From: Metabacillus sp. KUDC1714
Lineage (GTDB): Bacteria > Bacillota > Bacilli > Bacillales > Bacillaceae
Assembly: GCF_014217835.1 (NCBI RefSeq)
Contig: NZ_CP055263.1
Span: forward strand, 2,161,001 to 2,225,000
Direction of reading: 5' to 3'
DNA length: 64,000 nucleotides
The notes beneath the pieces are model-generated. The model ran no database searches. It saw nothing but the letters and a program-made list of their open reading frames with translations, and had not been told where the DNA came from. How positions within the stretch are numbered: the first letter of the stretch is position 1; every line of letters begins with the position of its first letter. A program made the position numbers and the translations under genes. Below, in pieces: positions 49,222 to 57,788 of the stretch.

Positions 49222-49947
49222 TTAGGAGAATCGGAAGAAGATCCCGATAAGTATTAATAAACCAAAGATTATCCATATTACATGCTTTCCTTTTACTTGC
49301 TTTATCGAAAATCTAGAAGTACTTGGACTAGAAGTATAATATGTTTGGTGAACAAACTGGCCTCTCTTTTTAATGAAAAACGGAGCTAAGGCGAAGCCAC
49401 CTAAAAAACCAAAGATGTGAGCTACAATGTTTATATTAGAGTTAAAAAATGTCATAACTAGCCCGATAACTAAAATACTTATAATAACTTGTGAATTCGC
49501 TTGATCGATTATACCTTTTCGGAAGTACACCATGAATAGATATACACCAAATAAGCCGAAAATTGCACCTGAAGCTCCTAGATGTGAATATTGTTGAGGT
49601 TCTAACAGATAAGTTGCAATATCAGCAATAAGGCCAGAACCTAAATAAATAAAAATGAAATTACGCTTTTTTAACATTTTCTCTAATGTAGGAGCAAATA
49701 AGATCAAGGAAACCGTATTAAAGAAAAGGTGACCAAAGCTAATATGTAAAAAGATAGGTGTAACAAGCCTCCAATACTCTCCATTTGCAATTCCTGCATT
49801 ATATCCATCTAATAAACGCAAGATAATTTGAACTGAGGGAATTGGTAGTTGAAATAGTAGCCAAAATAAAATGTGAATACCAACAAGAATAGAAACTACT
49901 GGGTATAACTGAAGAAAGGTTCGAAAGCTTTCTGTCCTAGTAAACAT
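49222..49947 (-). CDS. ydcA: Rhomboid-family intramembrane serine protease
   Basis: 241 residues with seven hydrophobic segments. The catalytic dyad is Ser126 in HLGASGAIFG and His177 in AHIFGFLGG; HLFFNT (His73-Asn77) supplies the oxyanion site, and EYWRLVTPIFLH is the loop-1 region. It is longer than Bacillus subtilis YdcA, with a C-terminal extension holding the last helix. It is at the ydcA position between ydbT and acpS. The substrate is unknown. Confidence 0.9.
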   Translation of the reverse strand: MFTRTESFRTFLQLYPVVSILVGIHILFWLLFQLPIPSVQIILRLLDGYNAGIANGEYWRLVTPIFLHISFGHLFFNTVSLILFAPTLEKMLKKRNFIFIYLGSGLIADIATYLLEPQQYSHLGASGAIFGLFGVYLFMVYFRKGIIDQANSQVIISILVIGLVMTFFNSNINIVAHIFGFLGGFALAPFFIKKRGQFVHQTYYTSSPSTSRFSIKQVKGKHVIWIIFGLLILIGIFFRFS

Positions 49948-50029
49948 CGTTTTCCTCCTTTACAGATATTTGTTAGGGAAAGTTTAATTGGCTAGGGGCT
50001 GACAACAATGGCGATTCTTCTTATCGTTT

Positions 50030-50217
50030 AGGGAATTATAAAATCCTTGAACTGTGGATAAGCGCACGAGATCCAGCTCCAGCGCCTATCGCCTATCAAA
50101 CTTCAGATCATCTCCCTACGATAAGTCAACATCGGTTCGCTTCGCTTACCGTGTTTCCTTTATCTCAGTCGATGCTCCTCCAGTTTGTACGGCGATGACC
50201 AAGGCGCTTGCGCTTTT
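50030..50217. repeat. Interspersed palindromic repeat, copy D (type II body)
   Basis: It shares the ends of copy A: AGGGAATTATAAAATCC, a DnaA-box 9-mer TGTGGATAA (50053-50061), AGCTCCAGCGCC, and the right end GGCGCTTGCGCTTTT. The body is different, with stems CAAACT/AGTTTG (50097-50102 with 50182-50187) and CGGT/ACCG (50133-50136 with 50148-50151). It lies in the 420-base spacer 49948-50367 between the rhomboid gene and acpS. Confidence 0.8.
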
Positions 50218-50367
50218 CATATTTCCTGCAGCATTTTTAATCTAAGGATCAGTAAGTTACAATTAGATTATAAAATAAGAGTAAAGTACTGTTTCATACT
50301 AACACGGATATGTACGAGTTATCCAAAATAGTACAATTAAAGGGTTTTTGGAAGGTGTTGTTTAAAT

Positions 50368-50730
50368 ATGATAGTTGGAATTGGTTTAGATATTATTGAA
50401 CTTGATCGGATTAGAAGAATTGTTGAGCGTCAACCAGGATTTATTAAGAGGATTCTAACAATAAATGAAATTGAAAAATTCACTACTCTTTCCAAGGAAA
50501 GAAAAGTAGAATTTTTAGCAGGACGTTTTGCTGTAAAAGAGGCATTATCTAAAGCTTTAGGAACAGGCATAGGTGAAGAGATAAGTTTCCAGGATATTGA
50601 AGTAATGAATAATGAAAAGGGAAAGCCGATTATTCAACTCCTTAAAGAATTCTCACAGTCTTCTACCATTCATGTCTCTATAACACACACTCGTCAATAT
50701 GCTGCTGCGCAGGTAGTTTTAGAAAGATAG
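50368..50730 (+). CDS. acpS: Holo-[acyl-carrier-protein] synthase AcpS
   Basis: Transfers phosphopantetheine from CoA to the acyl carrier protein. It has 120 residues and functions as a trimer. Metal-binding Asp and Glu lie in VGIGLDIIELDRI and RFAVKEALSKALGTG; the C-terminal IHVSITHTRQYAAAQVV is conserved. Synteny with ydcC and alr as in Bacillus. Confidence 0.95.
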   Translation: MIVGIGLDIIELDRIRRIVERQPGFIKRILTINEIEKFTTLSKERKVEFLAGRFAVKEALSKALGTGIGEEISFQDIEVMNNEKGKPIIQLLKEFSQSSTIHVSITHTRQYAAAQVVLER

Positions 50731-50794
50731 GGTTTGAATACATACGATTAATACTAAGGAATTACAGTAAATGCCCATAAAAGTCGATTGGTCT

Positions 50795-50824
50795 AGCATC
50801 TCTCATACGAGGTGCTCTTTTTTT
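50795..50824 (+). terminator. Terminator after acpS
   Basis: AGCATCTC pairs with GAGGTGCT (one G-U pair) around six bases, followed by a T-run. Confidence 0.75.
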
Positions 50825-50836
50825 ATATGTCGTTAA

Positions 50837-50980
50837 CAGGGCGCTTCCGCTTTTGAATTTGTATAGCTCCAGCGCCTAGCCCCTCGGGGTCATAAGACGT
50901 TCACGTATTGAAGGCAAAGAGCGCCTTCTATACGTGAACGTCTTATGCCTGTCGGATCTGTTCGAGGCGCTTCCGCTTTT
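50837..50980. repeat. Interspersed palindromic repeat, copy B (type I body) with a solo right end
   Basis: A solo right end (CAGGGCGCTTCCGCTTTT, 50837-50854) precedes the complete element at 50865-50980, which begins AGCTCCAGCGCC and ends GGCGCTTCCGCTTTT. The inner 17-bp perfect stem pairs 50891-50907 with 50931-50947 and differs completely from the stem of copy A after the shared CATAAGA. It occupies the spacer 50731-51166. Confidence 0.85.
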
Positions 50981-51166
50981 AAAATTTGTCTGCATATTTG
51001 GAAAGTTTGTCTCATATATTTGGTTATGCGATAGGGAAGACAAGTTGTTTTTGGAGTTCATCTTTTGATTACTGGCTTAAAATTCAAAGTTTTAGAGTCT
51101 AGTTAAGGTGAGGTCTAGCGAATGATTTCTTCCATTTTAACGTTATATGAGGCAAAGGGGTTGAAA

Positions 51167-52189
51167 ATGTTGAAAAAAAGCTTGGTTTTATTTTTAGTAG
51201 GGCTTTTAACAGTACTCGTCCTTGCGGGGTGTGGCGAGAAATCACAGGCAGATGTAGTTCAAGCGTTAGAAAAGAAGATTGAAGAAATGTCGGGGTATAA
51301 GGCTAAAGGAAAGATGACACTTCAAACTGGTAGTGAGCCACAAGAGTATGAGATTGAAATTTGGCACAAAGGTCCTACGTATTACAGAGTGAACCTAAAA
51401 AATTCACAAAAGGAACAAAGCCAAATGATTTTACGAAATGACGAAGGTGTGTTTGTGTTAACTCCAGCACTTAATAAAAGCTTCCGTTTCCAAAGTGACT
51501 GGCCGCAAAATAGTAGTCAAGCATACCTTTACGAATCTTTAGTAAAAGATATTTTAAATGATCCAGAGGCGAAATTTAAGGTAGCTGAAGATAAATATGT
51601 TTTTGAAACAAAAACAAATTATCAAAACAACAAAATGCTGCCAACTCAAGAGATAACTTTTAATAAAAAGGATTTAGCTCCTTCAATGGTTAAAGTCATG
51701 GATACAGATCGAAATCCACTTGTTGTTGTAGAATTTTCTAGCTTTGAGTTCAATGCTTCGTTTGATGAGAATTCATTTGACGTAGAGAAAAATATGTCAA
51801 GTGCTCAAATAGAAGTTCCAACAATGGCAACGGGAGATCGTGAACCGTTTGCGGTTAAGTATCCTCTAGAACAGCCAAATGGTGTTAAATTACTAGAGGA
51901 AACTGAAGTAGAAACTGAAAATGGGAAACGTGTTATCCTAACATTTGGTGGTGAAAAGTCTTTCACTTTAATTCAAGAAAGTGCTGAAATTGCAACTCCT
52001 GCTTCTGCATCAACATCAACATTTGTTAATGGTCATCCTGCCGATCTAGGATTTACAATTGGTGCTTTGTCAGAATCTACTTTAACATGGTCACACGATG
52101 GAGTTGACTATATGCTAGCTTCTGAAGATTTATCAGAAGAGGAAATGATAATGGTTGCGAAATCTGTTCAAGGTCAAGCAGCAAAATAA
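51167..52189 (+). CDS. ydcC: Lipoprotein YdcC (LolA/DUF4367-like)
   Basis: 340-residue membrane-anchored lipoprotein. The signal peptide runs to the lipobox LVLAGC (Cys at about residue 21). The body resembles outer-membrane lipoprotein carrier-like folds, with repeated beta-rich segments such as YEIEIWHKGPTYYRV and EITFNKKDLAPSMVKVMD. ATG 51167 gives a clean signal peptide; upstream in-frame starts are rejected. In Bacillus YdcC is linked to sporulation; its ligand is unknown. It is followed by a terminator. Confidence 0.88.
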   Translation: MLKKSLVLFLVGLLTVLVLAGCGEKSQADVVQALEKKIEEMSGYKAKGKMTLQTGSEPQEYEIEIWHKGPTYYRVNLKNSQKEQSQMILRNDEGVFVLTPALNKSFRFQSDWPQNSSQAYLYESLVKDILNDPEAKFKVAEDKYVFETKTNYQNNKMLPTQEITFNKKDLAPSMVKVMDTDRNPLVVVEFSSFEFNASFDENSFDVEKNMSSAQIEVPTMATGDREPFAVKYPLEQPNGVKLLEETEVETENGKRVILTFGGEKSFTLIQESAEIATPASASTSTFVNGHPADLGFTIGALSESTLTWSHDGVDYMLASEDLSEEEMIMVAKSVQGQAAK

Positions 52190-52193
52190 ATGA

Positions 52194-52222
52194 TTCGGGT
52201 GGCGGAATCCACCCGATTTTTT
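52194..52222 (+). terminator. Terminator after ydcC
   Basis: CGGGTGG (52196-52202) and CCACCCG (52209-52215) with a six-base loop, followed by ATTTTTT. Confidence 0.85.
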
Positions 52223-52227
52223 ACTGC

Positions 52228-52384
52228 AGGAAATTATAAAATTCTTGTACTGTGGATAATCGCACGACATCCAGCTCCAGCGCCTAGCCCCTCTAGGGTC
52301 TAGCTAATTTAAAATTGAAGACAAAGGACGCCTTCTATTCTAAATTAGCTTATTTGAGGCTGATAAAGGCACTTGCGCTTTTGT
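52228..52384. repeat. Interspersed palindromic repeat, copy C (type I body, degenerate)
   Basis: It begins AGGAAATTATAAAATTC with a DnaA-box 9-mer at 52251-52259 and AGCTCCAGCGCC. Inner arms AGCTAATTT and AAATTAGCT are partly mismatched, and the right end reads GGCACTTGCGCTTTT, with one change in the conserved GGCGCT. It is a decayed copy in the spacer 52190-52640 between ydcC and alr. Confidence 0.75.
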
Positions 52385-52441
52385 TCTCGTTTATTAGGAT
52401 CAATAAAAGTTTGTACCTTGAGCTTTTTGGGGGTTAAATAA

Positions 52442-52486
52442 ACACTCATGAATTGGAGGCGAAAAACACCGAGAATTCATAAGTGT
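52442..52486. repeat. Hairpin in the ydcC-alr spacer
   Basis: ACACTCATGAATT (52442-52454) pairs with AATTCATAAGTGT (52474-52486) with one mismatch. Its apical part TTGGAGGCGAAAAACACC resembles the apical loop of type I repeats, so it may be a detached core. Confidence 0.45.
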
Positions 52487-52640
52487 CTTGTTTGCCTGGA
52501 ACTTTCATAGTTATTATGCTTTTCTTAACGTGACTAATTTACCACATCCTCATTTTTTTATTCTTGACTATTTGACATTTCCATAGTGAAGTCGAGATAA
52601 TTAATCTAGTTGTTAAGTTTTGATGAGGAAGTGGAGTAAG

Positions 52641-53810
52641 ATGCAGCATGAATTTTATCGTGATACTTGGGTTGAAGTTAATTTAGATGCAATAACGCAT
52701 AATGTAAAAGCAATGAAACATCATATTGGAGAGAACGTAGAGATCATTGCAGTGGTAAAAGCAAACGGGTATGGACATGGTGCTTACCAAGTTGCAAAAA
52801 CTGCACTTGATGCTGGTGCATCTATATTAGCTGTGGCCTTTTTAGATGAAGCTATAGCTTTAAGAAATTCAGGTATACATGCGCCAATTTTAGTATTGGG
52901 TGCGACTAGAGCAGAAAATGTTGATCTAGCTATTAAGTACAATATTACGTTAACTGTCTTCTCATTGGAATGGTTATATGAAGCTAAGCAATATATACAA
53001 AAGGATACAATTAATCTCCATATAAAGCTTGATACTGGAATGGGCCGATTAGGGGTCAGAAATGCTGAGGATCTTGCTTCTTTAATGACATTTGTCTCAG
53101 GATCATCTCTTTTTGCAATAACAGGTATTTATACTCATTTTGCAACAGCAGATGAAATTGATCTTCAATATTTTAATAATCAGTATGAAAAATTCCTGGA
53201 ACTAATAGATAGTATTTCACATGAAAATATACTAGTGCACTGTGGGAATAGTGCTACAGGTCTTCGTTTCCCCGGTAAACTATTTAATGCTGTTAGACTT
53301 GGAATTTCAATGTATGGATTATCCCCTTCATTAGAAATAAAAAACGAGTTACCTTATTCTTTACAAGAAGCGTTTGCCTTACAGACCAAGTTAGTGCATG
53401 TTAAGAAGGTTCCGAAAGGTACAAAAGTAAGTTATGGAGCAACCTATGAAGCGAGAGAAGATGAATGGATTGGAACACTTCCAATCGGATATGCTGATGG
53501 TTGGCTAAGAAGTTTAAAGAATTCAGAAGTATTAGTTGATGATAACCGTGTAGAATTAGTCGGAAGGATCTGTATGGATCAATGTATGGTGAAGCTTCCA
53601 TATAAACTTCCTGTTGGCACAAAAGTAACATTGATCGGCAAACAAAATAATGAACGAATTTCGGTTGATGAAGTGGCAGAACGACTTGATACAATAAATT
53701 ATGAGGTAACTTGTATGATAACTTCACGTGTTCCGCGAATGTTTTTTAGAAATAAGAGTATAATTGATGTGAGCAATCCTCTTATAACGAATATGACCAA
53801 AGAATGTTAA
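52641..53810 (+). CDS. alr: Alanine racemase Alr
   Basis: PLP enzyme interconverting L- and D-alanine, supplying Ddl. It has 389 residues. The PLP lysine Lys40 lies in VVKANGYGHGAYQVA, HIKLDTGMGRLGVR and SYGATYEAREDE (second catalytic Tyr) are present, and GRICMDQCMV is near the C-terminus. ATG 52641 matches the FYRDTW start region of Bacillus Alr. Its order with ndoAI and ndoA is as in Bacillus. Confidence 0.96.
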   Translation: MQHEFYRDTWVEVNLDAITHNVKAMKHHIGENVEIIAVVKANGYGHGAYQVAKTALDAGASILAVAFLDEAIALRNSGIHAPILVLGATRAENVDLAIKYNITLTVFSLEWLYEAKQYIQKDTINLHIKLDTGMGRLGVRNAEDLASLMTFVSGSSLFAITGIYTHFATADEIDLQYFNNQYEKFLELIDSISHENILVHCGNSATGLRFPGKLFNAVRLGISMYGLSPSLEIKNELPYSLQEAFALQTKLVHVKKVPKGTKVSYGATYEAREDEWIGTLPIGYADGWLRSLKNSEVLVDDNRVELVGRICMDQCMVKLPYKLPVGTKVTLIGKQNNERISVDEVAERLDTINYEVTCMITSRVPRMFFRNKSIIDVSNPLITNMTKEC

Positions 53811-53983
53811 GATGTGAAATGCTATCATAAAAATGAATAAATAACCTATACATGACGATAATAGAGGATGGAATAGGCTTAGCAAGTAAATTTCACTTAT
53901 ACTTTCATTGTTCAATATAACCGTTTGATCATCTAGATGTTGATCAAACAATAATTTGGATAGAGAGTATGTTTTTAAGCTGG

Positions 53984-54186
53984 CTGAACAGGCGCTTCCG
54001 CTTCAGATAGTACAAAAGTAAAACGCTGTACTTAGTTTGGTGTCTAGCTCCAGCGCCTAGCGCCTAATGAACTTCACACTCCTCCTTACGATAAGTCAAC
54101 ATCGAATCGCTATCGCTCTTCGTGTTTCCTTTATCTCATACGGAGTGCTCCAGTTCATACGTCGCTGAACAGGCGCTTTCGCTTTT
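53984..54186. repeat. Interspersed palindromic repeat, copy E (type II body) with a solo right end
   Basis: A solo right end (CTGAACAGGCGCTTCCGCTT, 53984-54003) precedes the element at 54046-54186, which starts AGCTCCAGCGCC and ends GGCGCTTTCGCTTTT. The stems ATGAACT/AGTTCAT (54067-54073 with 54152-54158) and CGAA/TTCG (54103-54106 with 54119-54122) replace those of copy D with compensating bases. It lies in the spacer 53811-54279 between alr and ndoAI. Confidence 0.85.
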
Positions 54187-54279
54187 CTTTGTGAAAAAGC
54201 TTTGCTTCTAGGGCAGTAAATGTTATTATTGAATTTGGAATGGAATATAGGATGGTAAGTTTGGTGGAGGTGTATGTTT

Positions 54280-54561
54280 GTGTCTGAGTCCAGCGCAACA
54301 ACAGAAATCTTAATTCAGTTACCTCAAGCATTAGTATCAGAATTGGATGGACTGGTTAAACAGGAGAACGGGAACAGAAATGAGCTTATTTATCAAGCGA
54401 CGAAGATGTATATTCGTGAGCGTAAAAAGCGACAAATTCGCGAATCTATGAGACGTGGTTACATGGAGATGGCGAAAATTAATCTAAACATTGCATCTGA
54501 AGCATTTCTGGCAGAATCTGAGGCTGATCATACCGTTGAACGCTTAGTAAGCGGGGGTTAA
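54280..54561 (+). CDS. ndoAI: Antitoxin EndoAI
   Basis: Ribbon-helix-helix antitoxin of 93 residues, partner of Endo[19 protein letters not shown] is the DNA-binding strand, followed by [14 protein letters not shown]; the C-terminal [19 protein letters not shown] segment binds the toxin. GTG 54280 has nine-base spacing from GGAGG and gives the Bacillus length; ATG 54274 is too close. It is followed after 4 bases by ndoA. Confidence 0.93.
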   Translation: MSESSATTEILIQLPQALVSELDGLVKQENGNRNELIYQATKMYIRERKKRQIRESMRRGYMEMAKINLNIASEAFLAESEADHTVERLVSGG

Positions 54562-54565
54562 TCAT

Positions 54566-54916
54566 TTGATTGTTAAACGCGGTGACGTATATTTTGCGGA
54601 TCTGTCCCCTGTTGTAGGATCGGAGCAAGGTGGCGTACGTCCTGTATTAATTATCCAAAATGATATTGGAAACCGCTTTAGTCCTACAGTTATTATAGCG
54701 GCAATTACGGCCCAAATTCAAAAAGCAAAGTTGCCAACTCATGTTGAGATTGATGCAAAGCGTTACGGATTTGAAAGGGATTCTGTGATCCTACTTGAAC
54801 AGATTCGAACGATTGATAAGCAAAGGCTTACTGATAAAATTACCCATCTTGACGATGAAATGATGGATAAGGTAGATGAAGCCTTGCAAATAAGCTTAGG
54901 ACTTATTGATTTTTAG
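54566..54916 (+). CDS. ndoA: Endoribonuclease toxin EndoA (MazF family)
   Basis: 116-residue mRNA interferase, in Bacillus specific for UACAU. The sequence (for example [37 protein letters not shown] and [18 protein letters not shown]) is nearly identical to Bacillus EndoA as I recall it. The start is TTG at 54566. It forms an operon with ndoAI and precedes the sigma-B operon. Confidence 0.96.
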   Translation: MIVKRGDVYFADLSPVVGSEQGGVRPVLIIQNDIGNRFSPTVIIAAITAQIQKAKLPTHVEIDAKRYGFERDSVILLEQIRTIDKQRLTDKITHLDDEMMDKVDEALQISLGLIDF

Positions 54917-55113
54917 CGATAATTAAAAATAAAATATGCTAATACGTAAAATAAAAAGGTTGCTAATTAAGGCAGCCTTTTTATTTTTATCTAGCTTTCA
55001 TCATAACAGATATAAAAGGAGTATTTAGGGTATTTCTTTTTTTAGGACAAATAAGTCGGTATAATTAAATAGGGGGATATATTTCTCGTTATATATAAGG
55101 AGGAGTTACCATA

Positions 55114-55944
55114 ATGAACAAAGCATCAAACCCATTCTTCGAGTTTATTCAGGTAAATCGCGAAGAATTGATTAATAAGTGGACTGATAGAATGAAAGAT
55201 CTTGATGATCAAAAAAACTTAACTGTTATATCTGATAAATTATATACAAACATTTGTAATGAATATTTTAATATAGTATTAACTAATGTTAATAGTCTTG
55301 GGGAAGAGGTAACTAGTAAAATTGAGTACTTTTCTCAAAAAATTGTTCAGTTAGGTTGGTCATTAAAATACATATCAACTGGATTATCTGAATTGAACAA
55401 AATTCTTTTTGAGATGATGACAGTAAATAATACGGAAGAAGAGAAGATGAATCTTGTGTGGGCATTTGATAAATGGATTGCTCCTATTAATAGTGAGGTG
55501 CTGCATCAATATGCATCATCTTGGGAAAGAACAGTATCCCTTCAAAAAATAGCTCTTCAGGAATTATCAGCACCATTGATTCCTGTTTTTGATAATATTA
55601 CGGTTATGCCTTTAGTAGGAACTATAGATACTGAAAGAGCTAAGCGGATTATGGAGAACATTCTACAAGGAGTTGTCAAGCATCGAGCTGAAGTTGTTTT
55701 AATCGATATTACGGGTGTGCCAGTTGTTGATACAATGGTTGCCCATCACATCATTCAAGCATCTGAAGCGGTTAGACTTGTAGGTGCAAAATGCTTGCTT
55801 GTTGGGATAAGACCAGAAATTGCGCAAACAATCGTAAATTTAGGTATTGACTTAAGCCAAGTAATTACTAAAAATAGTTTACAAAAAGGTATTGAATCTG
55901 CGTTAGAGATGACGAATCGTCAAATTGTTTCAATGGAGGAATAG
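55114..55944 (+). CDS. rsbRA: Stressosome protein RsbRA
   Basis: 276-residue stressosome subunit. The N-terminal globin-like sensor domain lacks heme in known homologs. The C-terminal STAS domain carries phospho-acceptors Thr170 (PLVGTIDTERAK) and Thr207 (GVPVVDTMVAHH). It assembles with RsbS and sequesters RsbT. It is the first gene of the rsb operon, behind AAGGAGGAG, with rsbS three bases downstream. Confidence 0.95.
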   Translation: MNKASNPFFEFIQVNREELINKWTDRMKDLDDQKNLTVISDKLYTNICNEYFNIVLTNVNSLGEEVTSKIEYFSQKIVQLGWSLKYISTGLSELNKILFEMMTVNNTEEEKMNLVWAFDKWIAPINSEVLHQYASSWERTVSLQKIALQELSAPLIPVFDNITVMPLVGTIDTERAKRIMENILQGVVKHRAEVVLIDITGVPVVDTMVAHHIIQASEAVRLVGAKCLLVGIRPEIAQTIVNLGIDLSQVITKNSLQKGIESALEMTNRQIVSMEE

Positions 55945-55947
55945 CAA

Positions 55948-56310
55948 ATGAATGCTAGAATACCAATATTAAAGCTATATAATTGTCTACTAATATCCAT
56001 TCAATGGGAGCTTGATGACCAAACTGCGCTTCAATTTCAAGAAGATCTACTTCATAAGATTCATGAAACGGGAGCGAATGGGGTTGTTATTGATTTAACG
56101 TCAGTTGATGTTATCGATTCTTTCATTGCCAAGGTACTCGGTGATGTTATTAGTATGTCAAGGTTAATGGGTGCAAAAGTTGTTTTAACAGGAATACAGC
56201 CTGCTGTTGCGATTACATTGATTGAATTAGGCATTCATTTGGAGGATGTTGAAACAGCTTTAGATTTAGAAAAAGGGCTTGAAACATTACAGCGGGAGTT
56301 GGGGGAGTAA
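55948..56310 (+). CDS. rsbS: Stressosome protein RsbS
   Basis: 120-residue single STAS-domain protein, a core of the stressosome. Phospho-acceptor Ser58 lies in [16 protein letters not shown]; phosphorylation by RsbT releases that kinase. It is in operon order between rsbRA and rsbT with gaps of 3 bases each. Confidence 0.95.
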   Translation: MNARIPILKLYNCLLISIQWELDDQTALQFQEDLLHKIHETGANGVVIDLTSVDVIDSFIAKVLGDVISMSRLMGAKVVLTGIQPAVAITLIELGIHLEDVETALDLEKGLETLQRELGE

Positions 56311-56313
56311 AGC

Positions 56314-56715
56314 ATGGAAAACCAATCCTGTGTCAAAATTGTCACCGAATGGGACATAGTTGCAGCCCGACAACTTGGTCGGAATGTAGCAAAAGAGCTT
56401 GGATTCGGTACAGTTGATCAAGCAAGAATAACAACTGCAATTTCAGAACTTGCTCGAAATATTTATTTATATGCAGGACAAGGCGAAATGCGAATAGATC
56501 GCATCTATGACCTAGGTAAAAAAGGTTTAAAAATCACAGCCGTTGATAAAGGGCCGGGAATACCAGATATCCGAAAAGTGATGGAAGATGGGTTTTCGAC
56601 ATCGGGAGGATTAGGTGCTGGATTACCAGGAGTTAGACGATTAATGGATGAATTTGATATAACTTCCTCAGTCGGAGATGGTACAGATATTAAGGCAGTG
56701 AAATGGCTTCGTTAG
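56314..56715 (+). CDS. rsbT: Serine/threonine kinase RsbT
   Basis: 133-residue HATPase-type kinase that phosphorylates RsbR/RsbS and activates RsbU. The N-box SELARNIYLYAG, the G1 box DKGPGIPD and GGLGAGLPGVRRLMDEF (G2) are intact. It ends 10 bases before rsbU. Confidence 0.95.
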   Translation: MENQSCVKIVTEWDIVAARQLGRNVAKELGFGTVDQARITTAISELARNIYLYAGQGEMRIDRIYDLGKKGLKITAVDKGPGIPDIRKVMEDGFSTSGGLGAGLPGVRRLMDEFDITSSVGDGTDIKAVKWLR

Positions 56716-56725
56716 GAGGACATAA

Positions 56726-57733
56726 ATGGATTATCGTGATTTTTTAGAAACGAAATATCGAGAGCTTTTAAGAAATTACTTAAATGAACAAACTGAAACT
56801 GCGCTATATCAAGGTCAGAAGTTTAGTAGAAAAACAATCGAACACCAAATACCACCTGAAGAGATCGTCAGTACTCATCGAAACGTCCTGCAAGAACTCT
56901 TTCCGGATATCCAAAGTGAGGTTCTTTCTTCATTGGACTTCTTACTAGAAGTGATGATGGGATATGGGCTTGCTTATCAGGAGCATCAGAGCTTGCGTGA
57001 TCAACAATTAGAAATAAGATCAGAGATTCAGATTGCTGCAAATGTTCAACAAACATTACTTGAAACATCAATACCATCAACAGCTTCATTAGATATTGGG
57101 GCAATAAGTATCCCAGCTAAACAGATGAATGGAGACTATCATCACTTTGTTGAAGATGACCAAGGAATCAGTATAGCGGTTGCAGATGTTATTGGTAAAG
57201 GGATACCTGCAGCATTATGTATGTCTATGATTAAATATTCGATGGACAGCTTTCCAGAATCACGTAGAAATCCTAATCAAATATTAGAGAACCTGAATAG
57301 AGTTGTTGAACGAAATGTAGATCCTAGTATGTTTATTACTATGTTTTATGGTATGTATAATACGATTGACCATATATTTACATATGCATCTGCTGGCCAT
57401 GAACCAGGATTCTTTTATCATGCTGGGTCCGACTCATTTGAAGATTTGTATACGAAGGGACTAGTTTTAGGAATAGATCAGAACGTTAAATATATTCAGT
57501 ACCAAAAAAACATAGATCCTGGGGATATGATTGTCCTTTTATCTGATGGTGTAACGGAATCACGGACAGATGATGGGTTTGTTGAAAGGTCTGTTATTAC
57601 AGATTCAATACGCCAATATAAAGATCTTTCTTCACAAGAAATCGTTGAAAAAATCTATCGAAACTTTGAAAAAATGCAGGATTTTCAACTTAGGGATGAT
57701 TTTACTTTAATTATTTTAAGAAGAATGGTTTAA
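56726..57733 (+). CDS. rsbU: Phosphoserine phosphatase RsbU
   Basis: 335-residue PP2C-type phosphatase that dephosphorylates RsbV on environmental stress. An N-terminal RsbT-binding domain (about 1-85) precedes the SpoIIE-like phosphatase domain with MNGDYHHFVEDDQG, VADVIGKGIPAAL, ASAGHEPGFFY and VLLSDGVTESRTDDG supplying metal-binding aspartates. Its stop codon lies within the sigma-B promoter that drives rsbV. Confidence 0.95.
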   Translation: MDYRDFLETKYRELLRNYLNEQTETALYQGQKFSRKTIEHQIPPEEIVSTHRNVLQELFPDIQSEVLSSLDFLLEVMMGYGLAYQEHQSLRDQQLEIRSEIQIAANVQQTLLETSIPSTASLDIGAISIPAKQMNGDYHHFVEDDQGISIAVADVIGKGIPAALCMSMIKYSMDSFPESRRNPNQILENLNRVVERNVDPSMFITMFYGMYNTIDHIFTYASAGHEPGFFYHAGSDSFEDLYTKGLVLGIDQNVKYIQYQKNIDPGDMIVLLSDGVTESRTDDGFVERSVITDSIRQYKDLSSQEIVEKIYRNFEKMQDFQLRDDFTLIILRRMV

Positions 57734-57752
57734 TGTTTTTCTATTGGGGTAT
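57728..57752 (+). promoter_or_regulatory. Sigma-B promoter ahead of rsbV
   Basis: GTTTAA (57728-57733), a 13-base spacer and GGGTAT (57747-57752) match the sigma-B consensus (GTTTAA-N12-15-GGGTAT). It overlaps the rsbU stop and gives the known autoregulatory loop for rsbV-rsbW-sigB-rsbX. Confidence 0.9.
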
Positions 57753-57788
57753 GTAATAACATATTAGTTCTTTCTGAGGTGAAAACGG

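Noticed and set aside
50054..50245. 63-codon open frame between the rhomboid gene and acpS
   Set aside because: It lies almost wholly inside repeat copy D and has no binding site.
34344..54186. CRISPR array
   Set aside because: The repeats are long palindromes kilobases apart without regular spacers, and no cas gene is present.
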